The notes under the pieces were generated by a model. It made no database searches and was not told the origin of the DNA. It saw only the letters and a program-made list of their open reading frames with translations. The position numbers and the translations under genes are program-made. Below, piece after piece: positions 19,168 through 28,010 of a stretch of 64,000 nucleotides of DNA (position 1 is its first letter; each line of letters starts with the position of its first letter). This DNA is from Marinactinospora thermotolerans DSM 45154. Its GTDB lineage: Bacteria > Actinomycetota > Actinomycetes > Streptosporangiales > Streptosporangiaceae. The stretch lies in assembly GCF_900167435.1 (NCBI RefSeq), contig NZ_FUWS01000006.1:1-64000 (forward strand), written 5' to 3'.

Positions 19168-22100
19168 TCACAGGGAGCGCAGCCAGGTCTCGATCGTGCT
19201 CGCCATGGCGGGCGCGCCCTCTTCCAGCATGGTGAGATGGTCGCCGGGGACCTCGGCGAGGGTGTGCTCTTGGGGCCAGGTGGCGCGCCACAGGCCGGAG
19301 CGGTTGCGTTCGCCGTCGGGCCCCGAGGGCAACGGGGTGTCGGGCAGGACGCAGAAGGTGGGGGCCTCGACCTCCACCCGCATGGTGTCGCCGGCGACCT
19401 CCCGGACCAGCCGGTAGTAACGTCCCATGGCCGCCATCCGGGCGTCGGTGAAGGGGCCGAAACGGTCCTCCCGTTCGAACATCCCCACCAGCATCGAGTC
19501 GCCGACCTCGTCGACGATCCTGCTGTCGGGGTAGGTGTCGAGGAGGACGAGCCCCTGGGGGCGGGTCCCCATCCCCTCCAAACGGGAGGCCACGGCGTGC
19601 GCGAAGTTGCCCCCGGCGCAGTAGCCGAGGAGCGCGAACGGCTCGTCGCCCGCTGCCGCGCGGATGCTCTCGGCCCACAGACCGATGATCGCCTCGGTGG
19701 TCTCCGGCAGGGCGGAGACCGAGGAGAACCCGGGAACCGGCAGCACGTGCAGGTCGCGGACCCCGCGAAAACCCGTGGCGAGCCGCGCGAACTGCGCGGC
19801 GCCGCCCAGCGCCATCGGAGTGCTGAAGCAGTACAGGGCGGGGCGGGCCGGGCCGCGGGCCAGGGTGAGCGGGCGCAGGGGCCCACCGGCCTGTGTGTGC
19901 TCCCGGAAGGACGGGTAGAGGCCGGCGACCATCTCCAGCATGTCCAGCGCCTCCTGGACCCGGTCGGCGGCCGCGGCCGAACGGAGCAGGAGGCTGAGAC
20001 CGTCGCCGCGCTGCCCCCCGGCTCGGGTCACCGGGGCCGGGGTCGCGGCCGGGGAGGCGGTCGGCGATCCGGAACCGGCGGGGTGGGCCCCCGAGTTCTC
20101 GGGGAGCTTCTCCGCATCGATCAGCTCCTCCAGGTGGCGGGCGAGACCGGCGGGGTCGCGCTCGTCGAAGGCGATGGTCGCGGGCAGCCGGATCCCCAGG
20201 GCCTTGGTCAGCCGGTTGCGCAGTTCGACGGTGGTGAGCGAGTCGAAGCCCGCCTCCAGGAAGTCCTGTTCCGGGTCCACGGCCTGCGCGGTACCGTGCC
20301 CGAGCACCGCCGCCACGCTCCGGCGGACCAGTGTGAGGACCTCGGCGGAGCGTTCTTGGGGGGTGAGCCCGGCCAGGTGGGTCAGGAGTGCGACGGCGCC
20401 GTCGGACTCCTCATCTCCGGGGGCGCTCCCCGTCACCTCCGGAGCGCTGAAGGAGTCCTCCAGCCAGTAACGCCGCCGCTGGAAGGCGTAGGTCGGCAGG
20501 TCCGTCGCCAGTATCGGGGCGCCGGAGAGGACGGTGTTCCAGTCCACTGCGACGCCGGCGCAGTGCGCCTGTCCCATCGACTCCAGGAAGCGCTCGGCTC
20601 CCCCGTCGTCGCGGCGCAGCGACCCCACCGCGGTCACCTCGCCCGCGGGCCCGCGGGCGGCGATCTCCTGCACCCCCGAGACGAGGACGGGGTGTGCGCT
20701 GCACTCCACGAAGACACCGTGGCCATCGGCGAGCAGCGCGTCGACGGCCCCGTGGAAGTCCACGGGCCGGCGGGCGTTGCGGTACCAGTAGTCGGCGGTC
20801 AGCTCCGTCCCGTCCAGCCGGCCCCCGGTCACCGTCGAGTAGAAGGGGATCTTCGCGGGGCCGGGGGTGATGTCGGCGAGCTCGGCGAGCAGGGGCTCGC
20901 GGATCCGCTCGACCTGCGGCGAGTGGGAGGCCAGCGTCGAGGGGAACAGGCGGGCGCGGATGTCCTCGGCCCGGCACTCCTCGACGAAGCGGGCCAGCAG
21001 GTCGGCGTCGCCGGAGACGACCGTCGACGTCGGACCGTTCTTGGCGCTGACGGCGATTCCCTCGCTCCAGGGGGCGATCCGCTTCTCGACCTCGTCGGCG
21101 CCCAGGGCGACCGCGGCGAGCGCGCCCTGGCCGGCCAGGTGATCGACGAGCAGGCGGACGCGCCGCTCGGCCACGCGCACCGCCTGGGACAGGGAGAGGA
21201 CTCCGGCGACATAGGCCGCGGCGACCTCGCCCTGGGAGTGCCCCACGACGGCCAGCGGGCGCACGCCCACCGAGGTCCACAGCTCGGCCAGGGAGACCAT
21301 GACCGAGAAGGTCAGCAGGGGCAGGACGTCGATACGGTCCATCGGCGTGGCACCGGGGAGGCCGCGCAGGACCGCCTCGGGGTCCCAGTCCACGATCTGC
21401 TCGATCTCGGCGAAGCACGCGCGCATCCGGGCGGCGAACACCGGCGAGGTGTCGAGGAGGTCCCGGCCCATGCCGATCCAGTGGGAGCCGTGCCCCGGGA
21501 AGACGTAGACCGCGCCGCTGGGCCTGCCCCGCCCGCCAGAGCCGCCCCGCACCGTACGGGCCCCTTCTTCTCCCGTGGCCAAAGCGTCCAGCCGCGCGGT
21601 CAGCTCCTCCAGGGAGGAACCGATGACGACGGCCCGCTCCTCCAGCGTCTGCCGGGCGGCGTACAGCGAGGCGGCGATGTCGGCGGGGTCGGCATCGGGG
21701 CGGGCGCGGGTGAAGGCGGCCAGCCGCTGCGCCTGCTCGCGCAGCGCGGCGCTGTTCCCGGCCGACAGCGGCAACGGGACGGCCGGGCCCGGGCCGAGCA
21801 CGGACGTCCGCTGCTCCGCTTCGGACGGCGCGGGCTCCTGGGAGGTATTGGGCTCCTCCGGCGCGGGCGCCTCCTCGATGATCAGGTGGGCGTTGGTGCC
21901 GCTGACCCCGAACGAGGAGACGGCGCCCCGGCGCGGGCGGCCGGGGTGGGCCGGCCACGGCCGCGCCTCGGTCAGCACCCTGACCCGGGCCGCGTCCCAG
22001 TCGACCTGGGAGGAGAGGGCGGAGACGTGCAGGGTGGCGGGCATGCGCTCCTGGCGCAGCGCCATCACCGTCTTGATCACCCCGGCCACGCCGGCGGCCG

Positions 22101-23226
22101 CCTGGGTGTGCCCGATGTTGGACTTGAGCGACCCCAGCCACAGCGGCCACTCTTCGGGGCGGTCACCGTAGACCGCTTGGAGGGCCCGGGCCTCGATGGG
22201 GTCGCCCAGTTCGGTCCCGGTCCCGTGGGCCTCGACCACGTCGACGTCGGCGGCGGTGAGGCCGGCGTCGGCGAGGGCCTGGCGGATCACCCGCTCCTGC
22301 GCGGGACCGCTCGGCGCGGTGAGTCCGTTGCTCGCCCCGTCCTGGTTGACCGCCGAGCCGCGCAGGACCGCCAGCACGGTACGGCCGTTACGGCGCGCGT
22401 CCGACAGGCGTTCCAGGACGACCATGCCGACGCCTTCGGCGAAGACGGTGCCGTCGGCTCCCTCGGCGAAGGCCTTGACCCGCCCGTCGGCGGCCAGCCC
22501 GCCGAATCGGTGCCCGGTGGTGATGATCTGCGGGGTGGCCATCACGGTGACGCCACCGGCGAGGGCGAGCGTGCTCTCGCCCCGGCGCAGGGAGATGCAG
22601 GCCAGGTGGAGGGCGGTGAGGGAGGAGGAGCAGGCGGTGTCCACGGTGAGGGCCGGACCCTCCAGGCCGAGCGTGTAGGCCACGCGCCCCGAGATCACCG
22701 ACCCCGACGTCCCCGTCCCCAGGAACCCTTCGACCCCTTCGGGGACGGAGGCGGGTTTGACACCGTAGTCGTTGGTGAAGGCCCCGACGAAGACCCCCGT
22801 ACGCGTCCCCTTGAGGGAACGCGGGGGCAGCCCGGCCCGTTCCAGGACCTCCCAGGACGTCTCCAACAGCAGGCGCTGCTGCGGGTCCATGGCCAGCGCC
22901 TCACCCGCGGTGATCCCGAAGAAGCCGGCGTCGAACTGGTCGGCGCCGTCCATGAAACCGCCCGCCAGCGAAGGCGCCCCCTCGTCGGAGGGCTCCAGCT
23001 CCCAGCCGCGGTCCCCGGGGGCGGGGACGATCCCCTCGCCTCCGTCGGCGACGAGGCGCCACAGATCCTCGGGGGAGGCGACGCCGCCGGGGAGCCGGCA
23101 GGCCATCCCGACGATCGCGATCGGTTCGTGCTCCCGGGCCTGCACGGCGCGTAGCCGCGCCTTGGCCGTCTGGAGGTCCTCCGTCGCCCGCCGCAGGTAT
23201 GCGAGGAGCTTTTCTTCGTCCGCCAC
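19168..23226 (-). CDS. Type I PKS terminal module: docking-KS-AT-ACP-thioesterase
   Basis: The protein has 1,352 residues. It starts with a coiled docking segment ([18 protein letters not shown]). The KS is complete (Cys 22630-22632; EAHGTGT; NIGHTQA). The AT has GHSQG (Ser 21235-21237), as in alkylmalonyl-type ATs, but the YASH position reads LASH (20923-20934), so a larger side chain than methyl is suspected. No KR, DH or ER is present, so this module leaves a 3-keto group. The ACP has AGFDSLT. The C-terminal thioesterase keeps the Asp in LLDTYPD and the His in GDHLTM, but the nucleophile motif is GYCAGG with Cys (19618-19620) instead of Ser. The GTG at 23,226 is preferred over 23,250 because GAGGAAGG stands 7 nt upstream and the docking domain begins there. 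It is cotranscribed behind the glycosyltransferase (51-nt gap). Confidence 0.96.
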   Translation of the reverse strand: MADEEKLLAYLRRATEDLQTAKARLRAVQAREHEPIAIVGMACRLPGGVASPEDLWRLVADGGEGIVPAPGDRGWELEPSDEGAPSLAGGFMDGADQFDAGFFGITAGEALAMDPQQRLLLETSWEVLERAGLPPRSLKGTRTGVFVGAFTNDYGVKPASVPEGVEGFLGTGTSGSVISGRVAYTLGLEGPALTVDTACSSSLTALHLACISLRRGESTLALAGGVTVMATPQIITTGHRFGGLAADGRVKAFAEGADGTVFAEGVGMVVLERLSDARRNGRTVLAVLRGSAVNQDGASNGLTAPSGPAQERVIRQALADAGLTAADVDVVEAHGTGTELGDPIEARALQAVYGDRPEEWPLWLGSLKSNIGHTQAAAGVAGVIKTVMALRQERMPATLHVSALSSQVDWDAARVRVLTEARPWPAHPGRPRRGAVSSFGVSGTNAHLIIEEAPAPEEPNTSQEPAPSEAEQRTSVLGPGPAVPLPLSAGNSAALREQAQRLAAFTRARPDADPADIAASLYAARQTLEERAVVIGSSLEELTARLDALATGEEGARTVRGGSGGRGRPSGAVYVFPGHGSHWIGMGRDLLDTSPVFAARMRACFAEIEQIVDWDPEAVLRGLPGATPMDRIDVLPLLTFSVMVSLAELWTSVGVRPLAVVGHSQGEVAAAYVAGVLSLSQAVRVAERRVRLLVDHLAGQGALAAVALGADEVEKRIAPWSEGIAVSAKNGPTSTVVSGDADLLARFVEECRAEDIRARLFPSTLASHSPQVERIREPLLAELADITPGPAKIPFYSTVTGGRLDGTELTADYWYRNARRPVDFHGAVDALLADGHGVFVECSAHPVLVSGVQEIAARGPAGEVTAVGSLRRDDGGAERFLESMGQAHCAGVAVDWNTVLSGAPILATDLPTYAFQRRRYWLEDSFSAPEVTGSAPGDEESDGAVALLTHLAGLTPQERSAEVLTLVRRSVAAVLGHGTAQAVDPEQDFLEAGFDSLTTVELRNRLTKALGIRLPATIAFDERDPAGLARHLEELIDAEKLPENSGAHPAGSGSPTASPAATPAPVTRAGGQRGDGLSLLLRSAAAADRVQEALDMLEMVAGLYPSFREHTQAGGPLRPLTLARGPARPALYCFSTPMALGGAAQFARLATGFRGVRDLHVLPVPGFSSVSALPETTEAIIGLWAESIRAAAGDEPFALLGYCAGGNFAHAVASRLEGMGTRPQGLVLLDTYPDSRIVDEVGDSMLVGMFEREDRFGPFTDARMAAMGRYYRLVREVAGDTMRVEVEAPTFCVLPDTPLPSGPDGERNRSGLWRATWPQEHTLAEVPGDHLTMLEEGAPAMASTIETWLRSL

Positions 23227-23277
23227 GCGTCCGCCTTCCTCGATAGGCACTGGGAAATCCGGTCCGGGACCGGCCGC

Positions 23278-24576
23278 TTAGGAGCGCGTCGTGGCACCGG
23301 ACGACGCCTGGTGCCGGGCGACGAGCGCCTCAAGCTCACGGACGAGGTCCTCCGGGCCGGGCAGCTCCCGCATCTCCTTGGCGATCTGTGCGGCGTTCTC
23401 CCGGAAGGAGGGGTCCTCCAGGACCCGGGTCAGCTCGGTGCGCAGGAGGTCGGCGGTGAGGGTGCCGGGGTCCAGGTGCACGCCCGCGCCTCGCGCCGCG
23501 ATCTGGTCGGCCACCTGGTCCTCGTCGATGAGGTCGTGTGGGATGACGATCTGCGGGATTCCGTTGGACAGGGACGTCGCAACGGTCCCGGTCCCGCCGT
23601 GGTGGATGATCGCGGCGCAGGTCTTGAGCAGGAAGTCCAGCGGAACGAACCCGGGCAGGCGGACGTTGTCGGGGACGGTGGCCCCTTCGGGGAGGGCCGC
23701 GGGGTCCATCAGCGCGATGACCTCGATGGGCATGTCCGCGACCGCCTCGAAGAAGTCGTCGAGCCCGAAGGTGGTCCGGTCCCCCATGACCTCGCTGGTG
23801 GAGAACCCCTTGGTGAGGCAGACGCGCGGGACCTTCGGCTCCTCTTCGGCGAGCCAGGCCGGCAGGGCGCCAGGCCCGTTGTGCGCCACGTAGCGCATGT
23901 CGATGTAGCGGTGCTCGGCGGGGATGCGCAGCCACGGCGGCAGGGAGTCGATCGTCGCCTGCCCGAAGATCACGTCCTCGTGGAAGTCGCAGCCGAACCT
24001 GCGCAGCTTCGCGGAGATCCACTCGACGACCGGGTCGGCCTCATCGGCGGCCTCGGGGCGTTCGGCGCGCATGCGCAGGTACAGCTCCCGCATCCGGACC
24101 CAGTGGTCGCGGCTGATGGTGGTGCGCACGTGCGCGGCACCGCAGGCGCGCGCCGCCACCGCGCCCGGGAAGGTCAGCGTGTCCCAGATGACGAGGTCGG
24201 GACGCCAGGACCGGCAGAAGTCGACCAGCCCGTCGTACATGTGGTCCTCGACGGTGCCGTCCAGTGACAGCGGGGACGCCCAGGCCGCCAGGCAGTCGCG
24301 AACGTACTCGTAGGTGAGCACCTCGGGGCGCGACTCGGCGAGGCGGAAACCAGAGCCGTAAATCGTCTCCTCGGGCGCGAGCTCGGCCAGGCGCTCGGCC
24401 AGGCGCGCCGGTCCGCCGACCGCGACCCCTGTCAGCCCGGTCCGGTCGACCGCGTGCATGATGTCCGGCTGGGCCGCGACCACGACCTCGTGTCCGGCGT
24501 TCTTCAGGGCCCACCCGATCGGCACCATGAGGTTGAGGTGGGTTGATGCGGCGATATGGGTGAGGACGACGCGCAT
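23278..24576 (-). CDS. Macrolide-type glycosyltransferase (GT1, EryCIII/DesVII-like)
   Basis: This 432-residue GT-B enzyme has an N-terminal acceptor domain (VVLTHIAASTHLNLMVPIGW) and a C-terminal nucleotide-sugar domain with HHGGTGTVATSLSNGIPQI and DQVADQIAARGAG. It should attach the dTDP-deoxysugar made by the rml genes and the aminotransferase to the polyketide aglycone. Several enzymes of this group need a P450-like helper (EryCII/DesVIII); none is in this window. The ATG at 24,576 follows GAGAGG. It is first in an operon with the terminal PKS and lies about 170 bp downstream of a TAGGGG-type box. Confidence 0.92.
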   Translation of the reverse strand: MRVVLTHIAASTHLNLMVPIGWALKNAGHEVVVAAQPDIMHAVDRTGLTGVAVGGPARLAERLAELAPEETIYGSGFRLAESRPEVLTYEYVRDCLAAWASPLSLDGTVEDHMYDGLVDFCRSWRPDLVIWDTLTFPGAVAARACGAAHVRTTISRDHWVRMRELYLRMRAERPEAADEADPVVEWISAKLRRFGCDFHEDVIFGQATIDSLPPWLRIPAEHRYIDMRYVAHNGPGALPAWLAEEEPKVPRVCLTKGFSTSEVMGDRTTFGLDDFFEAVADMPIEVIALMDPAALPEGATVPDNVRLPGFVPLDFLLKTCAAIIHHGGTGTVATSLSNGIPQIVIPHDLIDEDQVADQIAARGAGVHLDPGTLTADLLRTELTRVLEDPSFRENAAQIAKEMRELPGPEDLVRELEALVARHQASSGATTRS

Positions 24577-24747
24577 GTGGAGCCTCTCAATTCCGGGAGG
24601 TCGACGGCCGGGGACGGCCGTTCGCGCCCGCCCGGACGCGCCCGCCCCCGCGGGACGCCGGCCCCGGGCGTTCCCATCGCCGTGGCGGGGACCCGCCGTT
24701 CCCGGCCGGCACAGGGCGACACTAATCACGCCCGCCGCGCGCTCCGA

Positions 24748-24764
24748 CCCTTAGGACACCCCTC
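24748..24764 (-). promoter_or_regulatory. Putative LAL box upstream of the glycosyltransferase-PKS operon
   Basis: On the minus strand GAGGGGTGTCCTAAGGG is a direct repeat with the same 11-bp period as at 4,799 and 24,897, with one mismatch to TAGGGG in each half. A -10-like GATTAG follows 26 bp after the second half. It is back to back with the plus-strand box at 24,897, about 130 bp away. Confidence 0.5.
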
Positions 24765-24896
24765 AAACGCCCCTGCGGCCCGCTGGGCGGGACGCTGCCC
24801 CGGCCGCTCCCGCGCCCGCCCCGGCAGCGCGGGGGCGCCCCGACGTGCCGGGCGGGCTCTGGCGCCTGTTCGCCGGATGTCCGGGGAGGAACGGCT

Positions 24897-24913
24897 TAGG
24901 GGCGAGGTAGGGG
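24897..24913 (+). promoter_or_regulatory. Putative LAL box upstream of the epimerase gene
   Basis: TAGGGGCGAGGTAGGGG, then TTG. This is a perfect TAGGGG direct repeat with an 11-bp period, identical in layout to the CCR1 box. A -10-like AACTAC/ACTACG lies 27-28 bp after the second half. Outside the two boxes, 24,577-25,075 holds no gene. Confidence 0.55.
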
Positions 24914-25075
24914 TTGAGGCGGGCGGAACCCGAAAACTACGGTCGTCCCGCGATGTCCCGGCCCGCACCCCCGTGCACGGCACGACCGTGCCCGGATACG
25001 GGCCCGTCCCCGCTCCGGCCGGTGGCGGCCGAGGACCCGCCCTCCCGCCCCCGGCCTTTGGAGCCCGTAGCAGCG

Positions 25076-25678
25076 ATGAAGTACACCGAACTCGCGATCG
25101 AAGGGACCCTCCTGGTCACCCCCGACGTCCTCGCCGACGAGCGGGGACGCTTCCTGGAGGAGTTCAACAGCGGATCGTTCGAGGCGCACACCGGCCGCAC
25201 GCTCCCGGTGGCCCAGCTCAACCTGTCGGTCTCGCACCTGGGCGCGGTCCGGGGGATGCACTCCTACGTGCTGCCGGGCCAGTGCTACTACATGATCTGC
25301 GTCCAGGGCGCCGTCCTCGACGTGGTGCTGGACATCCGGGTGGGCTCCCCGACCTTCGGTGAGCACGTGGCCGTCACCTTGGACGCCGACCGGCACCAGG
25401 CGATGTACGTCGCCGAGGGACTGGCGCACGGCTTCGCCCCGCTGACCGACGGCGCGACGATCGTCTACCTCGCGACGAGCCTGTGGCGGCCCGGGACGCA
25501 GTTCGGGATCAACCCCCTGGACCCGCGGCTCGGCCTGCCGTGGCCGCGGCACGCCGGCCGGGACCCCTTGCTGTCGGAGAAGGACCGCACCGCCCCCTCT
25601 CTGGCCGAGGCGCGGGAGCGGGGGATGCTGCCCTCCTATGCGGACTGCCGGCGGATCTACCGGGCCGCGTCCGCCTGA
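25076..25678 (+). CDS. RmlC-like dTDP-4-keto-6-deoxyhexose epimerase (3,5- or mono-epimerase)
   Basis: This 200-residue cupin aligns along its whole length with RmlC: DERGRFLEEFN at the N-terminus, VRGMH with the catalytic His, VYLAT matching the catalytic Tyr132 of E. coli RmlC, and LLSEKD with the Asp. Two other RmlC positions are changed: the Lys72 equivalent is Tyr (GQCYYMIC) and the Tyr138 equivalent is Trp (TSLWRP). Antibiotic-cluster homologues (EvaD/TylK/ChmJ group) can epimerise one centre only, so a full 3,5-epimerase is not assured. The start at 25,076 is the only one matching the family N-terminus. The gene is convergent with rmlB. Confidence 0.87.
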   Translation: MKYTELAIEGTLLVTPDVLADERGRFLEEFNSGSFEAHTGRTLPVAQLNLSVSHLGAVRGMHSYVLPGQCYYMICVQGAVLDVVLDIRVGSPTFGEHVAVTLDADRHQAMYVAEGLAHGFAPLTDGATIVYLATSLWRPGTQFGINPLDPRLGLPWPRHAGRDPLLSEKDRTAPSLAEARERGMLPSYADCRRIYRAASA

Positions 25679-25702
25679 CCCCCGCGCCGGGGCCGGCCCG
25701 TC

Positions 25703-26671
25703 TCACTGCCCGGCGCGCTCCCACCAGGAGCGGTGGTCGGCGTACCAGCGGACCGTGTCGGCCAGTCCCCGCTCCAGCGGGACCTCCGGGCGGTAGCCCA
25801 GCTCGTCGCTGATCTTGGTGTGGTCGACCGAGTAGCGCAGGTCGTGGCCGGGACGGTCGGCGACCCGGTGTACCAGGGACGCGTCCGCGCCGATGATCTC
25901 CAGCAGCTTGCCGAGCAGGTCGCGGTTGGTCAGCTCGGTCCCGCCGCCGATGTTGTACACCTCCCCGGCCCGGCCCTTGGCCGCCACGAGCGCGATACCC
26001 CGGCAGTGGTCGTCGACGTGCAGCCAGTCCCGCACGTTCACGCCCTCGCCGTAGAGCGGCACGGGCAGCCCGCGCATCAGGTTGGTGACGGCCTTGGGGA
26101 TGAACTTCTCGGGGTGCTGGCGCGGTCCGTAGTTGTTGGAGCAGCGGGTGACGCACACGTCCAGGCCGTGGGTGCGGTGGTAGGCCCGCGCGAGCAGATC
26201 GGAGGCGGCCTTGGAGGCCGAGTAGGGCGAATTGGGTTCCAGGGGGCGGGTCTCCTCCCACGACCCCTCCGCGATCGAACCGTAGACCTCGTCGGTGGAG
26301 ACGTGAACGACCCGCCCCACCCCGACCTCCAGCGCGCACTGGAGGAGGGTGTGGGTCCCCACCACGTTGGTCGAGATGAACTCGGCCGATCCGGCGATCG
26401 ACCGGTCGACGTGGGACTCCGCGGCGAAGTGGACCACCAGGTCCACTCCCCGCAGCAGGCGCGAGAGCAGCGCGGCGTCGGTGACATCGCCGCGCACGAA
26501 TTCCAGCCGGTCCGGGTCGAGCCCGTCCAGGTTCTCGCGCCGGCCCGCGTAGGTGAGCTTGTCCACGACGGTGACGTGCGCGCCCTCCGTCTGGGGATAG
26601 GCCCCCTCCAGCAGGCGGCGCACATAGTTCGACCCGATGAACCCGGCCCCGCCGGTCACGAGGATGCGCAT
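25703..26671 (-). CDS. rmlB: dTDP-glucose 4,6-dehydratase
   Basis: This 322-residue extended SDR has the NAD motif TGGAGFIGSNYVR, the catalytic HVSTDEVYG and YSASK, and the substrate motifs NNYGPRQHPEKFIPK and RDWLHVDDHC. It converts dTDP-glucose to dTDP-4-keto-6-deoxyglucose, the branch point for the attached sugar. It is cotranscribed after rmlA (57-bp gap). The start carries the expected MRILVTGG. Confidence 0.96.
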   Translation of the reverse strand: MRILVTGGAGFIGSNYVRRLLEGAYPQTEGAHVTVVDKLTYAGRRENLDGLDPDRLEFVRGDVTDAALLSRLLRGVDLVVHFAAESHVDRSIAGSAEFISTNVVGTHTLLQCALEVGVGRVVHVSTDEVYGSIAEGSWEETRPLEPNSPYSASKAASDLLARAYHRTHGLDVCVTRCSNNYGPRQHPEKFIPKAVTNLMRGLPVPLYGEGVNVRDWLHVDDHCRGIALVAAKGRAGEVYNIGGGTELTNRDLLGKLLEIIGADASLVHRVADRPGHDLRYSVDHTKISDELGYRPEVPLERGLADTVRWYADHRSWWERAGQ

Positions 26672-26728
26672 GGCGTCCGTTCCCTTCTCGACTGACCGTC
26701 CCGTCCCCTCCGCACCGGTCCACCGCCC

Positions 26729-27625
26729 TCAGACGTACGGCAGCGCGGGAACGTCACGGAACTCCTGCGCCACGCGCATGACGTAGCGCCCGTACTCCGA
26801 CTTCGCCAGTTCCTCGCCCAGCCGGTAGCAGGTGTCCGCGTCGATGAACCCCTTGCGCAGCGCGACCTCCTCCAGGCAGGCGATACTCACCCCCTGGCGC
26901 TCCTCGATCACCTGCACGTACTGTCCGGCCTGGGTCAGCGACTGGTGCGTCCCGGTGTCCAGCCAGGCGAACCCGCGTCCCAGGTCGACCAGCCTGGCCT
27001 TGCCCCGGTCCAGGTAGTTCCGGTTCAGGTCGGTGATCTCCAGTTCACCGCGGGCCGAGGGGCACAGGTTCTTGGCGATGTCCACGACGTCGTTGTCGTA
27101 GAAGTAGAGCCCGGTGATGGCCCGGTTGGAGCGCGGCCGGACGGGCTTCTCCTCCAGGGAGATCAGCCGGCCCTGCTCATCGGTCTCGCCGACCCCGTAA
27201 CGTTCCGGGTCGCTGACCGGATAGCCGAACAGGACGCACCCGTCCACGTCGGCGCTGTTCTCCTCCAGGACCGAGGAGAACGAGGAGCCGTGGAAGATGT
27301 TGTCCCCGAGCACCAGGGCCACGGAGTCGGACCCGATGTGCTCGGCCCCGATGGTGAACGCCTCGGGCAGGCCCTTGGGGGTGACCTGGACGGCGTAACT
27401 GAGCTCCAGCCCCAGCCGCGAGCCGTCGCCGAGGAGCCGGCGGAACTGGTCGTGGTACTCCGGCGCGCAGATGATCAGGATCTCCCTGATCCCGGCCAGC
27501 ATGAGCACCGACATCGGGTAGTAGATCATCGGTTTGCCGTGGACCGGCAGCAACTGCTTGGAGACCGCCAGGGTCACCGGATGCAGGCGGGTTCCCGTGC
27601 CTCCGGCGAGAATGATGCCCTTCAT
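26729..27625 (-). CDS. rmlA: Glucose-1-phosphate thymidylyltransferase
   Basis: The 298-residue protein has the nucleotidyltransferase signature GGTGTRLHPVTLAVSKQLLP, LVLGDNIFHG, GRGFAWLDTGTH and VYNIG-free C-terminal helices of the long RmlA form. It makes dTDP-glucose for the downstream dehydratase. It is the first gene of the rmlA-rmlB operon. No clear TAGGGG box points toward it; the nearest boxes, at 27,801-27,829 and 27,896, point the other way. Confidence 0.96.
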   Translation of the reverse strand: MKGIILAGGTGTRLHPVTLAVSKQLLPVHGKPMIYYPMSVLMLAGIREILIICAPEYHDQFRRLLGDGSRLGLELSYAVQVTPKGLPEAFTIGAEHIGSDSVALVLGDNIFHGSSFSSVLEENSADVDGCVLFGYPVSDPERYGVGETDEQGRLISLEEKPVRPRSNRAITGLYFYDNDVVDIAKNLCPSARGELEITDLNRNYLDRGKARLVDLGRGFAWLDTGTHQSLTQAGQYVQVIEERQGVSIACLEEVALRKGFIDADTCYRLGEELAKSEYGRYVMRVAQEFRDVPALPYV

Positions 27626-27895
27626 CGTCGATCACCTGCCTCTCTGTATCTCCGCCCGGAACGCGCGACGCGCGGGGCGGCTGACCACCGGCAGGGGATC
27701 CAGGCGAGCCGGGCCGTTCGCGCCCTGGCCGGGCCGTACATGGTGCGGCCAGGTCGAAGCTAGGCGAACGGCTCCGGGCGGACCAGCCCGGGAACGCGAC
27801 TTAGGGGGGCGAGGGCCGCCTTTGAGGGGTCCGCCCCGCCTCGCGCGGCCCGGTGGGGGCGAGCCGCCGGGCCGCCATCCGGCGCCGGCCGGATT

Positions 27896-27912
27896 CACGG
27901 GTGGGCTAGGGG
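27896..27912 (+). promoter_or_regulatory. Putative LAL box upstream of the type II thioesterase
   Basis: CACGGGTGGGCTAGGGG, then TTG. The second half is perfect and the first half (CACGGG) is degenerate, with an 11-bp period. Further TAGGGG and GAGGGG hexamers in the same direction lie at 27,801-27,806 and 27,824-27,829. No gene is seen elsewhere in 27,626-28,010. Confidence 0.45.
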
Positions 27913-28010
27913 TTGCCCCGGTTCCCGCGGGGCGGCACAGTTCGATGGGGACCGCCCCCCGCCGCGGGGCGGGGACGGCCGCCCTCCACCGGCTACCCCC
28001 TGGACGAGGC

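Noticed and set aside
19042-23154. 1,370-codon plus-strand frame opposite the terminal PKS
   Set aside because: It mirrors the third-position bias of the real PKS gene, and the sequence has no recognisable motif.
27801-27829. TAGGGG and GAGGGG hexamers assigned to the rmlA promoter
   Set aside because: They point toward the thioesterase, not rmlA, and lack the 11-bp period, so they are only mentioned as extra half-sites.
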